From Pedobacter sp. R20-19 (GTDB lineage Bacteria; Bacteroidota; Bacteroidia; Sphingobacteriales; Sphingobacteriaceae), in the NCBI RefSeq assembly GCF_000708265.2, contig NZ_JCKI01000009.1, positions 226,103 through 290,102 of the forward strand: a DNA stretch of 64,000 nucleotides. Reading direction: 5' to 3'. The position numbers and the translations under genes are program-made. A model generated the notes under the pieces. It was not told the origin of the DNA and ran no database searches. It saw only the letters and a list, made by a program, of their open reading frames with translations. Shown here piece after piece: positions 34,665-43,977 of this stretch; position 1 is the stretch's first letter; every line of letters starts with the position of its first letter.

Positions 34665-36044
34665 TTACTTACTATCTGTATTTCTCACTAAAGCATTGCC
34701 TTTTAGATTTTTGAATGCGATTGTCGTGAAAACCAAGGTCCAGATCAATAGCGATAAAAGCCTACTCCAATCATGGACTTTTGTAGGAATAAACTTTTTT
34801 AATCCAACGCTTTTAATATCGGTTGAGGCGATGTCTTTTTCCTGAAAGATGCTCGGATAGAAGTGTAGGCGAATTTTTTCATGATGATTTCTTATCGCCT
34901 GCTGAAACTCCAGGTGTGCATTCAAATCAGATCCGGCCAGTTCGTTTACTGCCAGCTGAGCTTGAATGGTTGGGAAAAAGAGTGCGGCTATGTTGGTGAA
35001 ATCCTGTCGGGCAGCCAATTTATCAGCCACTGCTAATCTGCTTTTTATCGCCTGATCATCACCCATTTGTTGCATACCATAATACCAGAACCAGCTAAAA
35101 CTTTTATCAGCAGGAAAAGGATATCTTTTTAGCTGCGGATAGTGTTCAAAAAAGGGTTTCATGGTCACCTCTTTAGGCATATCCCACTTTTCATGATATC
35201 CCTCACGCTGGTTAATTACATTCTGCAAAGCTTCTGGTACGCCATATTTTTGTGTAAGCAAAAGGTTTAAAGATGCAGGGATTACAATGCAAATGGCTAC
35301 CCAGATGGCTACGAGTGCAGATGCATTGTAGCTTGATGAGCGTCCTAAAGACACGATAAAAATAGATACTGCAAACCAGAAAGCCAGGTAAAGGATGATT
35401 AGTCCCGCAACAGCTGCCAGGGTAGCATCTATGGGTAAGTGCAAAAATATAACCGCGGCAATAAGGAGCAAAAAGGCTACCGCATAAACAGCTGCGATTC
35501 TGATCAGAAATTTTTTCCAGATTACGTTTACCAATGCGTTGGTTTGCGATTTGAGTAAAGACCATATCCCACTTTCCTGCTGTTCAGAGATGAGATTATA
35601 CGTGAAAGCAATAATTACGAGCGGGAATAAAAACAAGTAAACAAAGCTCAGATCCATATTGCCTAAAAGCATGCTTACCGGATTGGTGATATCGGTATCA
35701 TAAAGTTGTCCTTCTATGCCCAGCATCGTTACCGATATCAGGTAAGGATTCACATCTCGCTGTCCGTTAGCGAAGGCTGCCCATCTATCGGGGAAATTGG
35801 CCGTAGAGAATTTGTTGTGGAAGAAAATCAAACCGATGTCTTTGTTAAAGTGCTTGATATTGTCGAGCGTGTTTTTCTTTTGCAATACGGCTGCCTTTTC
35901 AATTACGGCTTGTTGATTGGCAATAAAAGTTTTTCCAAAATATAATCCGGCAGAACCTGTAAGCAGCAATATTAAAATGCCAATCCAAGCCGAACGGTTT
36001 CTGAAGAAAAGTTTAAATTCTAAATTAGAGGTGCTTTTTTTCAT
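34665..36044 (-). CDS. ABC-2 type permease with DUF3526 (second of pair)
   Basis: 459 residues with about six hydrophobic segments: one at 18-36, a group between 130 and 260 (LSFVYLFLFPLVIIAFTYNLISEQQESGIW is the ABC-2 motif region) and one near 430. A large extracytoplasmic loop lies between helices 1 and 2 and another after about residue 260, as in DUF3526 permeases. Expected to pair with the following-described permease and the ATPase at 40015-40710. It starts 4 bp after the other permease gene. The family relates distantly to NosY; transported substrate unknown. Confidence 0.85.
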   Translation of the reverse strand: MKKSTSNLEFKLFFRNRSAWIGILILLLTGSAGLYFGKTFIANQQAVIEKAAVLQKKNTLDNIKHFNKDIGLIFFHNKFSTANFPDRWAAFANGQRDVNPYLISVTMLGIEGQLYDTDITNPVSMLLGNMDLSFVYLFLFPLVIIAFTYNLISEQQESGIWSLLKSQTNALVNVIWKKFLIRIAAVYAVAFLLLIAAVIFLHLPIDATLAAVAGLIILYLAFWFAVSIFIVSLGRSSSYNASALVAIWVAICIVIPASLNLLLTQKYGVPEALQNVINQREGYHEKWDMPKEVTMKPFFEHYPQLKRYPFPADKSFSWFWYYGMQQMGDDQAIKSRLAVADKLAARQDFTNIAALFFPTIQAQLAVNELAGSDLNAHLEFQQAIRNHHEKIRLHFYPSIFQEKDIASTDIKSVGLKKFIPTKVHDWSRLLSLLIWTLVFTTIAFKNLKGNALVRNTDSK

Positions 36045-36048
36045 AACA

Positions 36049-37494
36049 TTATATGGTTTTAATCCATTTAGATGAATATTGGAGAAGGAGCAGGATTACG
36101 ATGAACCAAGTGAACAAAGCCATTAGTGATAGCAATTCGTGCTTTAAAACATTGCTCAAATGATCAAATTTATAATTGAAATCTGGCTGTTCTGCCCAAT
36201 TGGATTTACTGATCGATAAAGGCTTTTCATGTTCGCCAGGGGAGTGGTTACTGATTTTATCGATTTGAAGTTTGTTCATTTTCTGCGCCAACCCATATCT
36301 ATAAGCCTCTGCCTGGTTTTGAAAATCGACATAGGTTTTAAAATCAGAAGCGGTGAGGGCCATTGAGATTTGTTTTAGCGATAAGTAAGGGTTTAGCAAA
36401 CCTGCCAATACGGTGAAACTGTTTTGCTTATCAAAAGTATTGTTCAGCTGGCGCTGATGATCACTATAAATGTGGGAAGTGATTCTTTCACCTTCTGCCA
36501 TAATATAGCCGCCATAATTAAAGGGCAGTTTCTTCACATCATCAACCTGATATCTCCGTAATAATGAATCTTTTATGGCTGCAAAATGCGGATCATTCGG
36601 ATCGTGGCTATCACCTTGTTTCTGAATATCTTCTGAAATGGCATTCGCAAATTCGATTTTGGAAGGGGTGGGGTGAATCTTCGTACCTATCGCCTGAATG
36701 ATTCTCGGCATTAAAATCACGAAAAATATCCAGCAGGATAACAGGGTAATCAATGCTGTTTTTGAGCTTCGCTGAAAAGCCGAAACCAATATGGTTATGG
36801 CAGAAACAATGAAGAAATAAATGGAATAGCTTAAAATTAAAATCAATAGGCGCAGTGTTGCGTCTATACTGATTTGCCAGTTGCTTAAAGAGGCCCAAAG
36901 TAAAATGGTCAACAGAATGAGTGGAATAAAAATGGTTAAGGCCACACCAATAATGCCCAGGGTTTTACCCCAAAGCAGTTTTTTCCAGCTAACGTTCTGA
37001 CAGAGCAAAATTTTCAGGGTTCCCGATTCCCGCTCTGCTGATATACTATTGTAACCCAGAAAAAAGATCAGCAGTGGGACCAATAATTGCAATACCATCG
37101 CAATGCTAATCTCGCCAAAGCGCAGCATTCCGTTAGAAAAACCCGCTTCACTGAAATTTACGGTATTTTGTTTATGGGCTTCCAAAAAGATAGAAACACC
37201 TGCAAAGCTTTCTATCCCAAAATCGAAGAAACTCAGTTCATGTTTTTCCCGAAAGGCTAGATAGCCGTAGTGCGCCATCCGGTGGGGGTGTTTATCTGGT
37301 TTAGACAACCACTGTGCCCTTACCATATTTTTATAGTAAAGCCGTTGATTGTTCTGTGTTTTAAAATTCTGCCAGCCTACATAGGTAGCCAGGCAAAGTG
37401 AAAGTCCCAGCAAAATGGTGAGCACTAACGTAGCCTTATTCCCAAAGGTTGATTGGTAGGTTTGTTTGGCAATGGTGAAGGTAATATTTGGCAT
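36049..37494 (-). CDS. ABC-2 type permease with DUF3526 (first of pair)
   Basis: 481 residues with the same layout as its neighbour: helix at about 20-40, long loop, membrane core about 128-275 (LLIFFLGYNSISAERESGTLKILLCQNVSWKKLLWGK is the conserved ABC-2 stretch, with the EREsGTL motif contacting the ATPase), then a soluble region and a last helix near 460. The ATG overlaps the TonB receptor stop by one base (TAATG), showing tight coupling. The pair probably forms a heterodimer, an inference from divergence and adjacency. Confidence 0.86.
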   Translation of the reverse strand: MPNITFTIAKQTYQSTFGNKATLVLTILLGLSLCLATYVGWQNFKTQNNQRLYYKNMVRAQWLSKPDKHPHRMAHYGYLAFREKHELSFFDFGIESFAGVSIFLEAHKQNTVNFSEAGFSNGMLRFGEISIAMVLQLLVPLLIFFLGYNSISAERESGTLKILLCQNVSWKKLLWGKTLGIIGVALTIFIPLILLTILLWASLSNWQISIDATLRLLILILSYSIYFFIVSAITILVSAFQRSSKTALITLLSCWIFFVILMPRIIQAIGTKIHPTPSKIEFANAISEDIQKQGDSHDPNDPHFAAIKDSLLRRYQVDDVKKLPFNYGGYIMAEGERITSHIYSDHQRQLNNTFDKQNSFTVLAGLLNPYLSLKQISMALTASDFKTYVDFQNQAEAYRYGLAQKMNKLQIDKISNHSPGEHEKPLSISKSNWAEQPDFNYKFDHLSNVLKHELLSLMALFTWFIVILLLLQYSSKWIKTI

Positions 37495-40001
37495 TATATT
37501 CTGTAGGTTACATTAAACATGACATTTCTTGGCGTACCTGGGAAAAGGCGTAGGTAATTCTGGGCACCAACCCAATAGGTTTTATTGAAGATGTTATTGA
37601 TATTCATGGCCAATTGAACTCTGGATGCTGCGGGGGTATAATAAATTGCGGCATCAGCGACGGTAAAGCCCGGAAGGGTGAAATCTCTGATGTATAAGGG
37701 GAGCTTATTGCCGCTGTATTGTAACCCGGCACCAAAGCCAATGCCTTTCAAAGTTCTGCTTTCCATGTTGTAACGGGTCCATAAGCTGGCGCTGTGTTTA
37801 GGGGTATTCTGTACACGTTGGCCAATGATTAATGGATCAATGTCTTCGGTTACAACAGCATCTACATAACTATAGCCCACGTTAAATTGCCAGTTTGGCC
37901 TGATGAAACCAGATGATTCTATCTCAATTCCCCTGCTTCGCTGTGCGCCCCGTTCAATCAGGCGGTTTACATCAAATGGATCATTGGCATTCATCAGCAA
38001 GTTTTTCTGGTTGATTTCGAAAAGGGAAATGTTAACCATCAGATTACCTTCAAGCCATTCAGATTTAGCACCCAGTTCTTTCAGGTTACTTTCCAGCGGT
38101 TTAAAGTTAGAACCGGTCGGTGGTGGAACAATTACCAGGCTGGAGGTATTTCCTTGTGGCTGGTAACCCTGGAGGTAAGTTCCGTAAATATTGATATGCG
38201 CATTTACAGCATAGGTAAGACCTAGCCTTGGCAAGAGTTTGTGCCGACTGATTTTACTTTCGTTTGAAAGCCTGTAATTGCTGTAATCTTCATACCATTC
38301 CTGTCTCAGGCCTAGTGTTAAAGTAAGCTGCTGGTATTTAATCTGATCTTGAAGATAGACACCATTTACGAGGTAATAAGAAGGTGGGATTTCTACTTTC
38401 GAGAAAACATAATCATTCAGGTTTTTGAGCGTGTAAGATGGATTGGCGAGGTTGAAATGTTCTACATTTGGAACTGGAGCATTCACGCCATTCACTACAC
38501 GAAACTGGTAAAGATCTTTCTTCGTCACATCATACCTGGTGGCAATTGTTCCATCCTTTAAGCGATAGCCCTGAGCGGTATTGATACCGCCACCTCTTAA
38601 TTTCTGGTTCATGATGCGGTCATAACCCACTACCATTTTATGCTCCAAACCAAAAGTATGGGTATTGATGGACAGATAAGTACTGATGTTATCGGTGGCA
38701 AATTTTTGCTGACGCTGTACGGCAATCATTCCCGCCAGGCTGCGAATGGGCTGGTTATTTTCATCCACCGCAAATGCATTGTTGGTACGGTGTTCCACCA
38801 GATCTTCATTCCAGTTCTGTTTCATATAGGCCATATTAAAGGAAATACCTTTAGAAATCTTATGAGAAAAATTGGCCATCAGCATCAGGTCCTGCGTATT
38901 AAATTTATCGTTACTGGCGCCAAGGTTAAAACGGATTGGTGTACTGTTCAGATCGGTCTGACCAGCTATGGCACCGAAAATAGGTTGTCCGCGATCCAGT
39001 CTGGAATTGCTGTTATTCATCACCACCTCTACATTTAAACTGGTTTTGTCGTTCGGGATGTAGGAAAAGGAGGGAGCAATGATGTAACCCTTCCTAAACT
39101 GTAAGTCTCTAAAGCTCTTACTATCTTCATAACCTAAATTGAGCCGGTAAAGCAAGGTTTTCTCTGTGTTTAAAGGACCCGTAAAATCCAGTGCACCACG
39201 AACGGTACTGAAACTCCCGCCAGAGATGCTGATTTCTTTCCGGTCTTCACTTAGCGGTTTTTTAGTAACGAGATTAATGCTCCCACCTGGATCAACACTG
39301 GAGAATGTAGCACTTGCCGGGCCTTTAATGACTTCAATTCTTTCCAGATTATTGGTGAGTGGCTGGTTGAAATAATTTTGACGGGTACGCATCCCATTGA
39401 TGATTGTTCCTTCTTCGTTCTGGTTAATTCCGCGGATAGAAAACTGGTTGTAAAAACTGCTTTGCGATACACTGGTTACATTTTTAACCGCATCTGCAAG
39501 CACGGCTGCCTGTCTATCGGCTATCAGTTCTTTGGATATGGATGAAATGGCCTGCGGAATATCCTTATTTAAAGTAGCAGTTTTGGTTGCCGAAAAAGAA
39601 TAGTTGCCGTAATACTTTTTACCATTCGTACCTATAATCTCTACTGTTTGCAACTCTTCATTGGCTGGTGATAAAGGGATCGGATCTAATTTAAAATCAC
39701 CCAAACCATTGATAAGGTAGTTTTTAGAAAAGGTACTGTAACCAATTGCGCTGATGGTAAGGGTATAGTTTGCAGCTTTAGACAGGATTATGGAAAAATT
39801 ACCCAATGAATCGCTGCTGAGATTTAACTGGTCTTTGCCACTTTTGAATTTAATGGTGGCTTTGCTGATTCCATTTCCCTGTTGGTCGTTAATGCTTCCG
39901 CTTACCTGGACCTGTGCTGTGGCAGCAAGGCTGATGATACTGAGGAACAAAAAAAGGGATGTTAACCGCCATATCTGACGGATTTTATTCGTGTGATCCA
40001 T
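37494..40001 (-). CDS. TonB-dependent siderophore-type outer membrane receptor
   Basis: 835 residues from the ATG at 40001; an upstream ATG at 40064 would overlap the ATPase gene, so the downstream start (13-bp gap) is preferred. Signal segment near 10-30, carboxypeptidase-like domain about 32-115, plug about 135-250 (RGINQNEEGTIINGMR, then RIEVIKGPASATFSSVDPGGSINLVTKK), then a 22-strand barrel ending FNVTYRI. The plug pattern fits the FhuA/siderophore receptor class. It sits between its putative ABC ATPase and the two permeases. The ligand could be a siderophore, another metal chelate or a non-metal compound. Confidence 0.9.
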   Translation of the reverse strand: MDHTNKIRQIWRLTSLFLFLSIISLAATAQVQVSGSINDQQGNGISKATIKFKSGKDQLNLSSDSLGNFSIILSKAANYTLTISAIGYSTFSKNYLINGLGDFKLDPIPLSPANEELQTVEIIGTNGKKYYGNYSFSATKTATLNKDIPQAISSISKELIADRQAAVLADAVKNVTSVSQSSFYNQFSIRGINQNEEGTIINGMRTRQNYFNQPLTNNLERIEVIKGPASATFSSVDPGGSINLVTKKPLSEDRKEISISGGSFSTVRGALDFTGPLNTEKTLLYRLNLGYEDSKSFRDLQFRKGYIIAPSFSYIPNDKTSLNVEVVMNNSNSRLDRGQPIFGAIAGQTDLNSTPIRFNLGASNDKFNTQDLMLMANFSHKISKGISFNMAYMKQNWNEDLVEHRTNNAFAVDENNQPIRSLAGMIAVQRQQKFATDNISTYLSINTHTFGLEHKMVVGYDRIMNQKLRGGGINTAQGYRLKDGTIATRYDVTKKDLYQFRVVNGVNAPVPNVEHFNLANPSYTLKNLNDYVFSKVEIPPSYYLVNGVYLQDQIKYQQLTLTLGLRQEWYEDYSNYRLSNESKISRHKLLPRLGLTYAVNAHINIYGTYLQGYQPQGNTSSLVIVPPPTGSNFKPLESNLKELGAKSEWLEGNLMVNISLFEINQKNLLMNANDPFDVNRLIERGAQRSRGIEIESSGFIRPNWQFNVGYSYVDAVVTEDIDPLIIGQRVQNTPKHSASLWTRYNMESRTLKGIGFGAGLQYSGNKLPLYIRDFTLPGFTVADAAIYYTPAASRVQLAMNINNIFNKTYWVGAQNYLRLFPGTPRNVMFNVTYRI

Positions 40002-40014
40002 TAAAATATGATGA

Positions 40015-40710
40015 TTAAATGGTTTGTAAGTATAATTCCTGAAGGTCTGAAGCTGATATTTCACTGGCCTTTAAGGTGTGAATGAGTTCGCCTTGTTTCA
40101 TAATGCCGATGTGTGTGCCGAGGCTTACGGCGTTAAAAATATCATGCGTAGCCATCAGGATGGATTTTCCTTCGGATGCAAGTTTCTTAACCAGTTCGGT
40201 AAATTCTGCGGTAGCTTTTGGATCAAGCCCGCTGGTGGGTTCATCCATTAAAATGATTTTTGCATTTTTTGCTACGGCAATGGCAATACCCACTTTCTGG
40301 CGCATGCCTTTGCTAAATCCTGCAAGGTGTTTATGATGCGCGGTAGACTGCAAACCACAATTGCTTAAAAACTGAACCAGTTCTTGTTCACTGTAATCAA
40401 AACCAGCCAGCTTAGAAAAGTAATTCAGGTTCTCGATAGCTGAAAGATTTCCATAAAGCATCACCACTTCAGGAATATAGGCAAGGTGTTTCCTTCGTTG
40501 ATCATCACCTGTAGAAATTTCTTTGTTATCGATTAAAATTTTTCCGTTACTGGGCTCAATAAACCCTAAAAAAAGGTTGATGGTTGTGGTTTTGCCAGCA
40601 CCGTTTTGGCCAAGCAGGCAGTATACTTCTCCTGGGTTAACTGTGAGGTTTAATTGATTAAGGGCTTGATATGATCCGTAATTTTTGGATAATGAAATGG
40701 CTTGAAGCAT
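40015..40710 (-). CDS. ABC transporter ATP-binding protein
   Basis: 231 residues. Walker A GQNGAGKTTT at about 34-43, Q-loop region YIPEVVMLYGNLS near 93, signature FSKGMRQKVGIAIA near 132 (FSKGM in place of LSGGQ), Walker B AKIILMDEPTSGLDP near 151, switch His in MATHD near 187. Typical CcmA/NosF-like ATPase of ABC-2 systems. Second gene of the minus-strand five-gene operon. Confidence 0.92.
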   Translation of the reverse strand: MLQAISLSKNYGSYQALNQLNLTVNPGEVYCLLGQNGAGKTTTINLFLGFIEPSNGKILIDNKEISTGDDQRRKHLAYIPEVVMLYGNLSAIENLNYFSKLAGFDYSEQELVQFLSNCGLQSTAHHKHLAGFSKGMRQKVGIAIAVAKNAKIILMDEPTSGLDPKATAEFTELVKKLASEGKSILMATHDIFNAVSLGTHIGIMKQGELIHTLKASEISASDLQELYLQTI

Positions 40711-40799
40711 AAATAAATATAAATTAAAGGATAAGCCGCTGAGGACTTGCCATGAATAGAATTGATGTGATCAGAAAGAAAAATCCTGTGTAGGAAGAA

Positions 40800-41177
40800 T
40801 TAAGCTATAAAGCTGGGTGGCCCTTTGTTGGCTGCAGCAAGAATATAAGCTACAGGATGTTTCTGAAAATACCTGAAATGATGGTTGAAAGGGATTTCCA
40901 GTTTTACTAAACTGGTATTGGGTAGTGGTAAAGTGTAATGATGGGATTGGTGTTTAACAATCTCGCAGAGTTTACAATTTACCTTATTGGTTTTAAACTG
41001 AGTGGATGCCTGTACCTTTTCGTATTTGGATTTGCAGGAATCGGGAACATCCTGTTCATGATGGTGAAGCGCCTGAATGAGCAAGGCACTTGTAAATAAT
41101 ACCAATAACAAAAACGCCCCGATTTGGGTGAATCTTTTTTTACGATATAAGTTTACTGCCTTGTCCAATTGCAACAA
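40800..41177 (-). CDS. Single-helix membrane protein with His/Cys-rich periplasmic tail
   Basis: 125 residues. Basic N-terminus, helix at about 17-37, then a periplasmic tail with LHHHEQDVPDSC, VNCKLCEIVKHQSHHY (CxxC plus His) and FNHHFRYF, ending NKGPPSFIA. Cys pair plus three His clusters are good metal-ligand candidates; the GPP-containing C-terminus recalls small proteins of the DUF2946 type seen near metal transport genes, a resemblance only. First gene of the operon with ATPase, TonB receptor and permeases, 89 bp before the ATPase. Function unknown. Confidence 0.7.
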   Translation of the reverse strand: MLQLDKAVNLYRKKRFTQIGAFLLLVLFTSALLIQALHHHEQDVPDSCKSKYEKVQASTQFKTNKVNCKLCEIVKHQSHHYTLPLPNTSLVKLEIPFNHHFRYFQKHPVAYILAAANKGPPSFIA

Positions 41178-41345
41178 AGATACATTTATGCTAAAACTTT
41201 CCGCATATTTTTTTGAAATTATTGAGGTATTGCCGTTCTGTTAAACTGAGCCGACATATAATTGGCACTCAAAACCGAAAGGTTGAATACCATGATACGG
41301 GCCATTTTAAAAAAAATAGCTATTATTACGGAACATTAAAGCTAA

Positions 41346-42224
41346 ATGATTCCCGTGCTTAAACATTATTTCAATTTTATAGCTGTCACCTTGTGTTTGC
41401 TGTTCACTTCTACGCTTGCATCTGCTCAATTGGTAGCAGAACCTAAAGATATACCAGCCGAATGGTCTCAACCTTATCAGCCTTTTCGTATCGCAGGTAA
41501 CTTATATTATGTGGGTACTGCTGATCTGGCTTGCTACCTGATTGCCACACCAAAGGGAAATATCCTCATCAATACCGGTCTTGCAGCTTCACTTCCCATC
41601 ATTAAAGCGAATGTGGAAACATTGGGTTTTAAATTTAATGAAATTAAGATTTTACTGACCACACAGGCTCATTACGACCATATGGGAGCCATGGCCGAGA
41701 TTAAAAAAGTTACAGGTGCTCAATTTATGGTGGATGAAAAAGATGCTGCTGTCGCGGAAGATGGTGGTCGATCTGATTATGCGCTTGGTGGACATGGAAC
41801 CATGTTTAAGCCAATCATGGCCGACCGTTTATTGCGCAATGGTGACATGGTGAGTTTAGGTGGCATGAAGCTAGAAATGCTTCATCATCCTGGCCATACC
41901 AAGGGTTCTTGTAGTTTTCTGTTTGATGTAAAAGATGGACAAAAAAAATATAGGGTTTTGATTGCCAATATGCCTACAATCGTTACTGATAAAAAGTTTT
42001 CTGAATTAACAGTCTATCCGGATATTGCTAAAGACTATGCTTATACCATTGGGGAAATGAAAAAGCTAAACTTTGATATCTGGCTGGCCTCTCATGCAAG
42101 TCAGTTTGAACTTGATCATAAGCATAAACCTGGCGATGCTTATCATCCTGAATCTTTTATCGATAGAAAAGGCTATGATGAATTGTTGAATGATTTAGAT
42201 AATGAATTTTTGAAGAAAAAATAA
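41346..42224 (+). CDS. Subclass B3 metallo-beta-lactamase
   Basis: 292 residues, signal peptide ending TLASAQ near 28. Metallo-hydrolase fold with ligands in B3 spacing: QAHYDH at 107-112, H184 in HHPGHTKGS and H250 in LASHASQF. In standard numbering these are 116, 118, 120, 121, 196 and 263; position 116 is Gln rather than His, as in GOB enzymes of Elizabethkingia. The serine/lysine patterns of B1 enzymes are absent. Expected to hydrolyse beta-lactams in the periplasm. Chromosomal context, no mobile element nearby, ends with a terminator; likely an intrinsic enzyme. Activity spectrum cannot be read from sequence. Confidence 0.9.
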   Translation: MIPVLKHYFNFIAVTLCLLFTSTLASAQLVAEPKDIPAEWSQPYQPFRIAGNLYYVGTADLACYLIATPKGNILINTGLAASLPIIKANVETLGFKFNEIKILLTTQAHYDHMGAMAEIKKVTGAQFMVDEKDAAVAEDGGRSDYALGGHGTMFKPIMADRLLRNGDMVSLGGMKLEMLHHPGHTKGSCSFLFDVKDGQKKYRVLIANMPTIVTDKKFSELTVYPDIAKDYAYTIGEMKKLNFDIWLASHASQFELDHKHKPGDAYHPESFIDRKGYDELLNDLDNEFLKKK

Positions 42225-42252
42225 TGTGGATCTATTGAGCATATTGATATGG

Positions 42253-42290
42253 AAAAGGCGAAGGGATTTATGACCCTTTCGCCTTTTTTG
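42253..42290 (+). terminator. Terminator of the metallo-beta-lactamase gene
   Basis: AAAAGGCGAAGGG (42253-42265) pairs with CCCTTTCGCCTTTT (42274-42287, one bulge), followed by T residues. Strong intrinsic terminator 29 bp after the stop. Confidence 0.9.
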
Positions 42291-42339
42291 TAGTTCATTT
42301 TTAATAAATTGAATTCGATTAAGTAATCTTAGGTTTATA

Positions 42340-43569
42340 TTATGATTTGTCAATTCGGTATAGCCTTCCGCCATCGGTAACCGCATATAAGGCATTATCT
42401 GTACCTTGGGTAATGTCTCTGAAACGTTGACCTTCGCTAGCAAGGAGTCTTTCCTCACCAGTTACCTTATTGTTTATGATAACTAAGCGAGCAATGTGAG
42501 TGGCAGAAAGGGAGCAGATGAAAAGGTTATTTTGCCATTCAGATACGCGATTACCGCTGTAAAATACCATGCCACTCGGCGAGATCACCGGATCCCAGTA
42601 ATAAGCAGGCTGTTCCAGTCCATTTTGCTGTTGAATGGCGGATCCAATGGCCGCACCGCTGTATTCAATGCCATAAGTAATCGTAGGCCAGCCATAATTT
42701 CTTCCACCCTGAAGCCTGTTGAGTTCATCGCCGCCACGTGGGCCATGTTCACTTTGCCAGATATCTCCGGTTACGGGATGAAGTGCCAATCCCTGTGGGT
42801 TTCGGTGCCCGATGCTATACAATTCAGGAAGTGCACTGGAAGCACTAAAGGTTGGATTAGCTGTTGCGGGTTGTCCGTTGGTATTAATGCGGATAACTTT
42901 TCCTAAGCCAGCAGTAACTGACTGTGCCAATGGTCTTGTTGCTAAGTCTGATCGCTCTCCGGTGCTCACAATAAGATTTCCCGTACGGTCGAATAAGATT
43001 CTTCCACCATAGTGGAGCGTACCGTTATAAGCCGGGCCTGCACGGTAAATTACCGTTGCGTTTTCAATGGTTAATTCGTTTTGCGCTAATTTACCTTTAG
43101 CTACTGAAGTTTGGTTTCCACCGGCAACGTTTTCTGAAAATACCCAGTAAACCATTCTATTGGTGCTAAACTGTGGATCAATACAAAGTCCTAGCAATCC
43201 GCCTTGTCCGTTCGCATTCACAGCAGGAAGCCCTGTAATCGGTGCGCTTAACGTTCCATTGGTTGTTGCGATACGCATGGTGCCTGCCTTTTGTGTGATC
43301 AATAGTCTTCCATCAGGTAGTGTGGTGATGCCCCATGGTGCTGTAAGTGCGGTAGATATGGCAGTGCCTTTAAAAGCGGTGTTGGTACGCACTGCTGTAA
43401 TTCTGGTTTGTCCGGCAAAGGCAGGGGTGTAGCTGGTATTAGGTGGGTTGGTTTCTACACCGGGGCCACTTACTGATTCTGGTTCGGGATCAATAATGCC
43501 TCCTTTTGAACAGGCAGTTGCCATCAGCACATAGCCGGCAATGGCAATCAGGTAGATTTTTGTTTTCAT
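42340..43569 (-). CDS. PQQ-dependent aldose sugar dehydrogenase-like lipoprotein
   Basis: 409 residues from the ATG at 43569, which gives a proper lipoprotein signal (MKTKIYLIAIAGYVLMATAC). An upstream in-frame ATG at 43623 only adds non-signal residues. Six-bladed propeller of the GSDH/YliI type: LTAPWGITTLPDGRLLITQK near 76, QGGLLGLCIDPQF near 118, and IGHRNPQGLALHPVTGDIW followed by EHGPRGGDELNRLQGGRNYGWP near 260-305. The family oxidises aldoses with PQQ and passes electrons to the envelope respiratory chain. PQQ synthesis genes are not in this window. Confidence 0.9.
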   Translation of the reverse strand: MKTKIYLIAIAGYVLMATACSKGGIIDPEPESVSGPGVETNPPNTSYTPAFAGQTRITAVRTNTAFKGTAISTALTAPWGITTLPDGRLLITQKAGTMRIATTNGTLSAPITGLPAVNANGQGGLLGLCIDPQFSTNRMVYWVFSENVAGGNQTSVAKGKLAQNELTIENATVIYRAGPAYNGTLHYGGRILFDRTGNLIVSTGERSDLATRPLAQSVTAGLGKVIRINTNGQPATANPTFSASSALPELYSIGHRNPQGLALHPVTGDIWQSEHGPRGGDELNRLQGGRNYGWPTITYGIEYSGAAIGSAIQQQNGLEQPAYYWDPVISPSGMVFYSGNRVSEWQNNLFICSLSATHIARLVIINNKVTGEERLLASEGQRFRDITQGTDNALYAVTDGGRLYRIDKS

Positions 43570-43623
43570 GGTAGTAATTTTTAGTTTTCCTGTTGATAAT
43601 CTGATTGTTATAACAACCCTCAC

Positions 43624-43878
43624 AATGGTGTAATGGTTTTTCAGGAATACCTAAATATTTGCAGATGTAGCCACAATGCTCTGACGATGAATTAACATTT
43701 TTATATTTTAATCATCAATATATTGTGCAGCATTCAGGCAGTTGTACTGGTTAATTAAAATTGAAGCAATAAGAGGAGAAATTGCAGTAGCAATAAGGCT
43801 TTTATTTGGCTCATGCCAGCCATTAATACTTCATCTGTGATTTGACTATGCTGCCAAGTAAGAGGGGGAGGGGATGGA
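43624..43878. other. Gene-free interval
   Basis: 255 bp, no coding frame. Together with the hairpin that follows it makes up the 408-bp gap to the esterase gene. Confidence 0.5.
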
Positions 43879-43913
43879 AACCTTCCCCAGTCTGAATTAG
43901 ACGAGGGAAGGTT
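43879..43913 (-). terminator. Hairpin after the esterase gene
   Basis: AACCTTCCC (43879-43887) with GGGAAGGTT (43905-43913), inner GTCT/AGAC pairing. About 65 bp after the esterase stop on the minus strand; no U-tract. Confidence 0.65.
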
Positions 43914-43977
43914 GTTTGGTAAGGATATAAGTGAAACTGATGGGGATTAATTAATCCACAATTTCTAATCCTGGATT

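Noticed and set aside
34665..41177. Classical ferric siderophore importer
   Set aside because: No periplasmic binding protein and the permeases are ABC-2/DUF3526, not FecCD/BtuC type.
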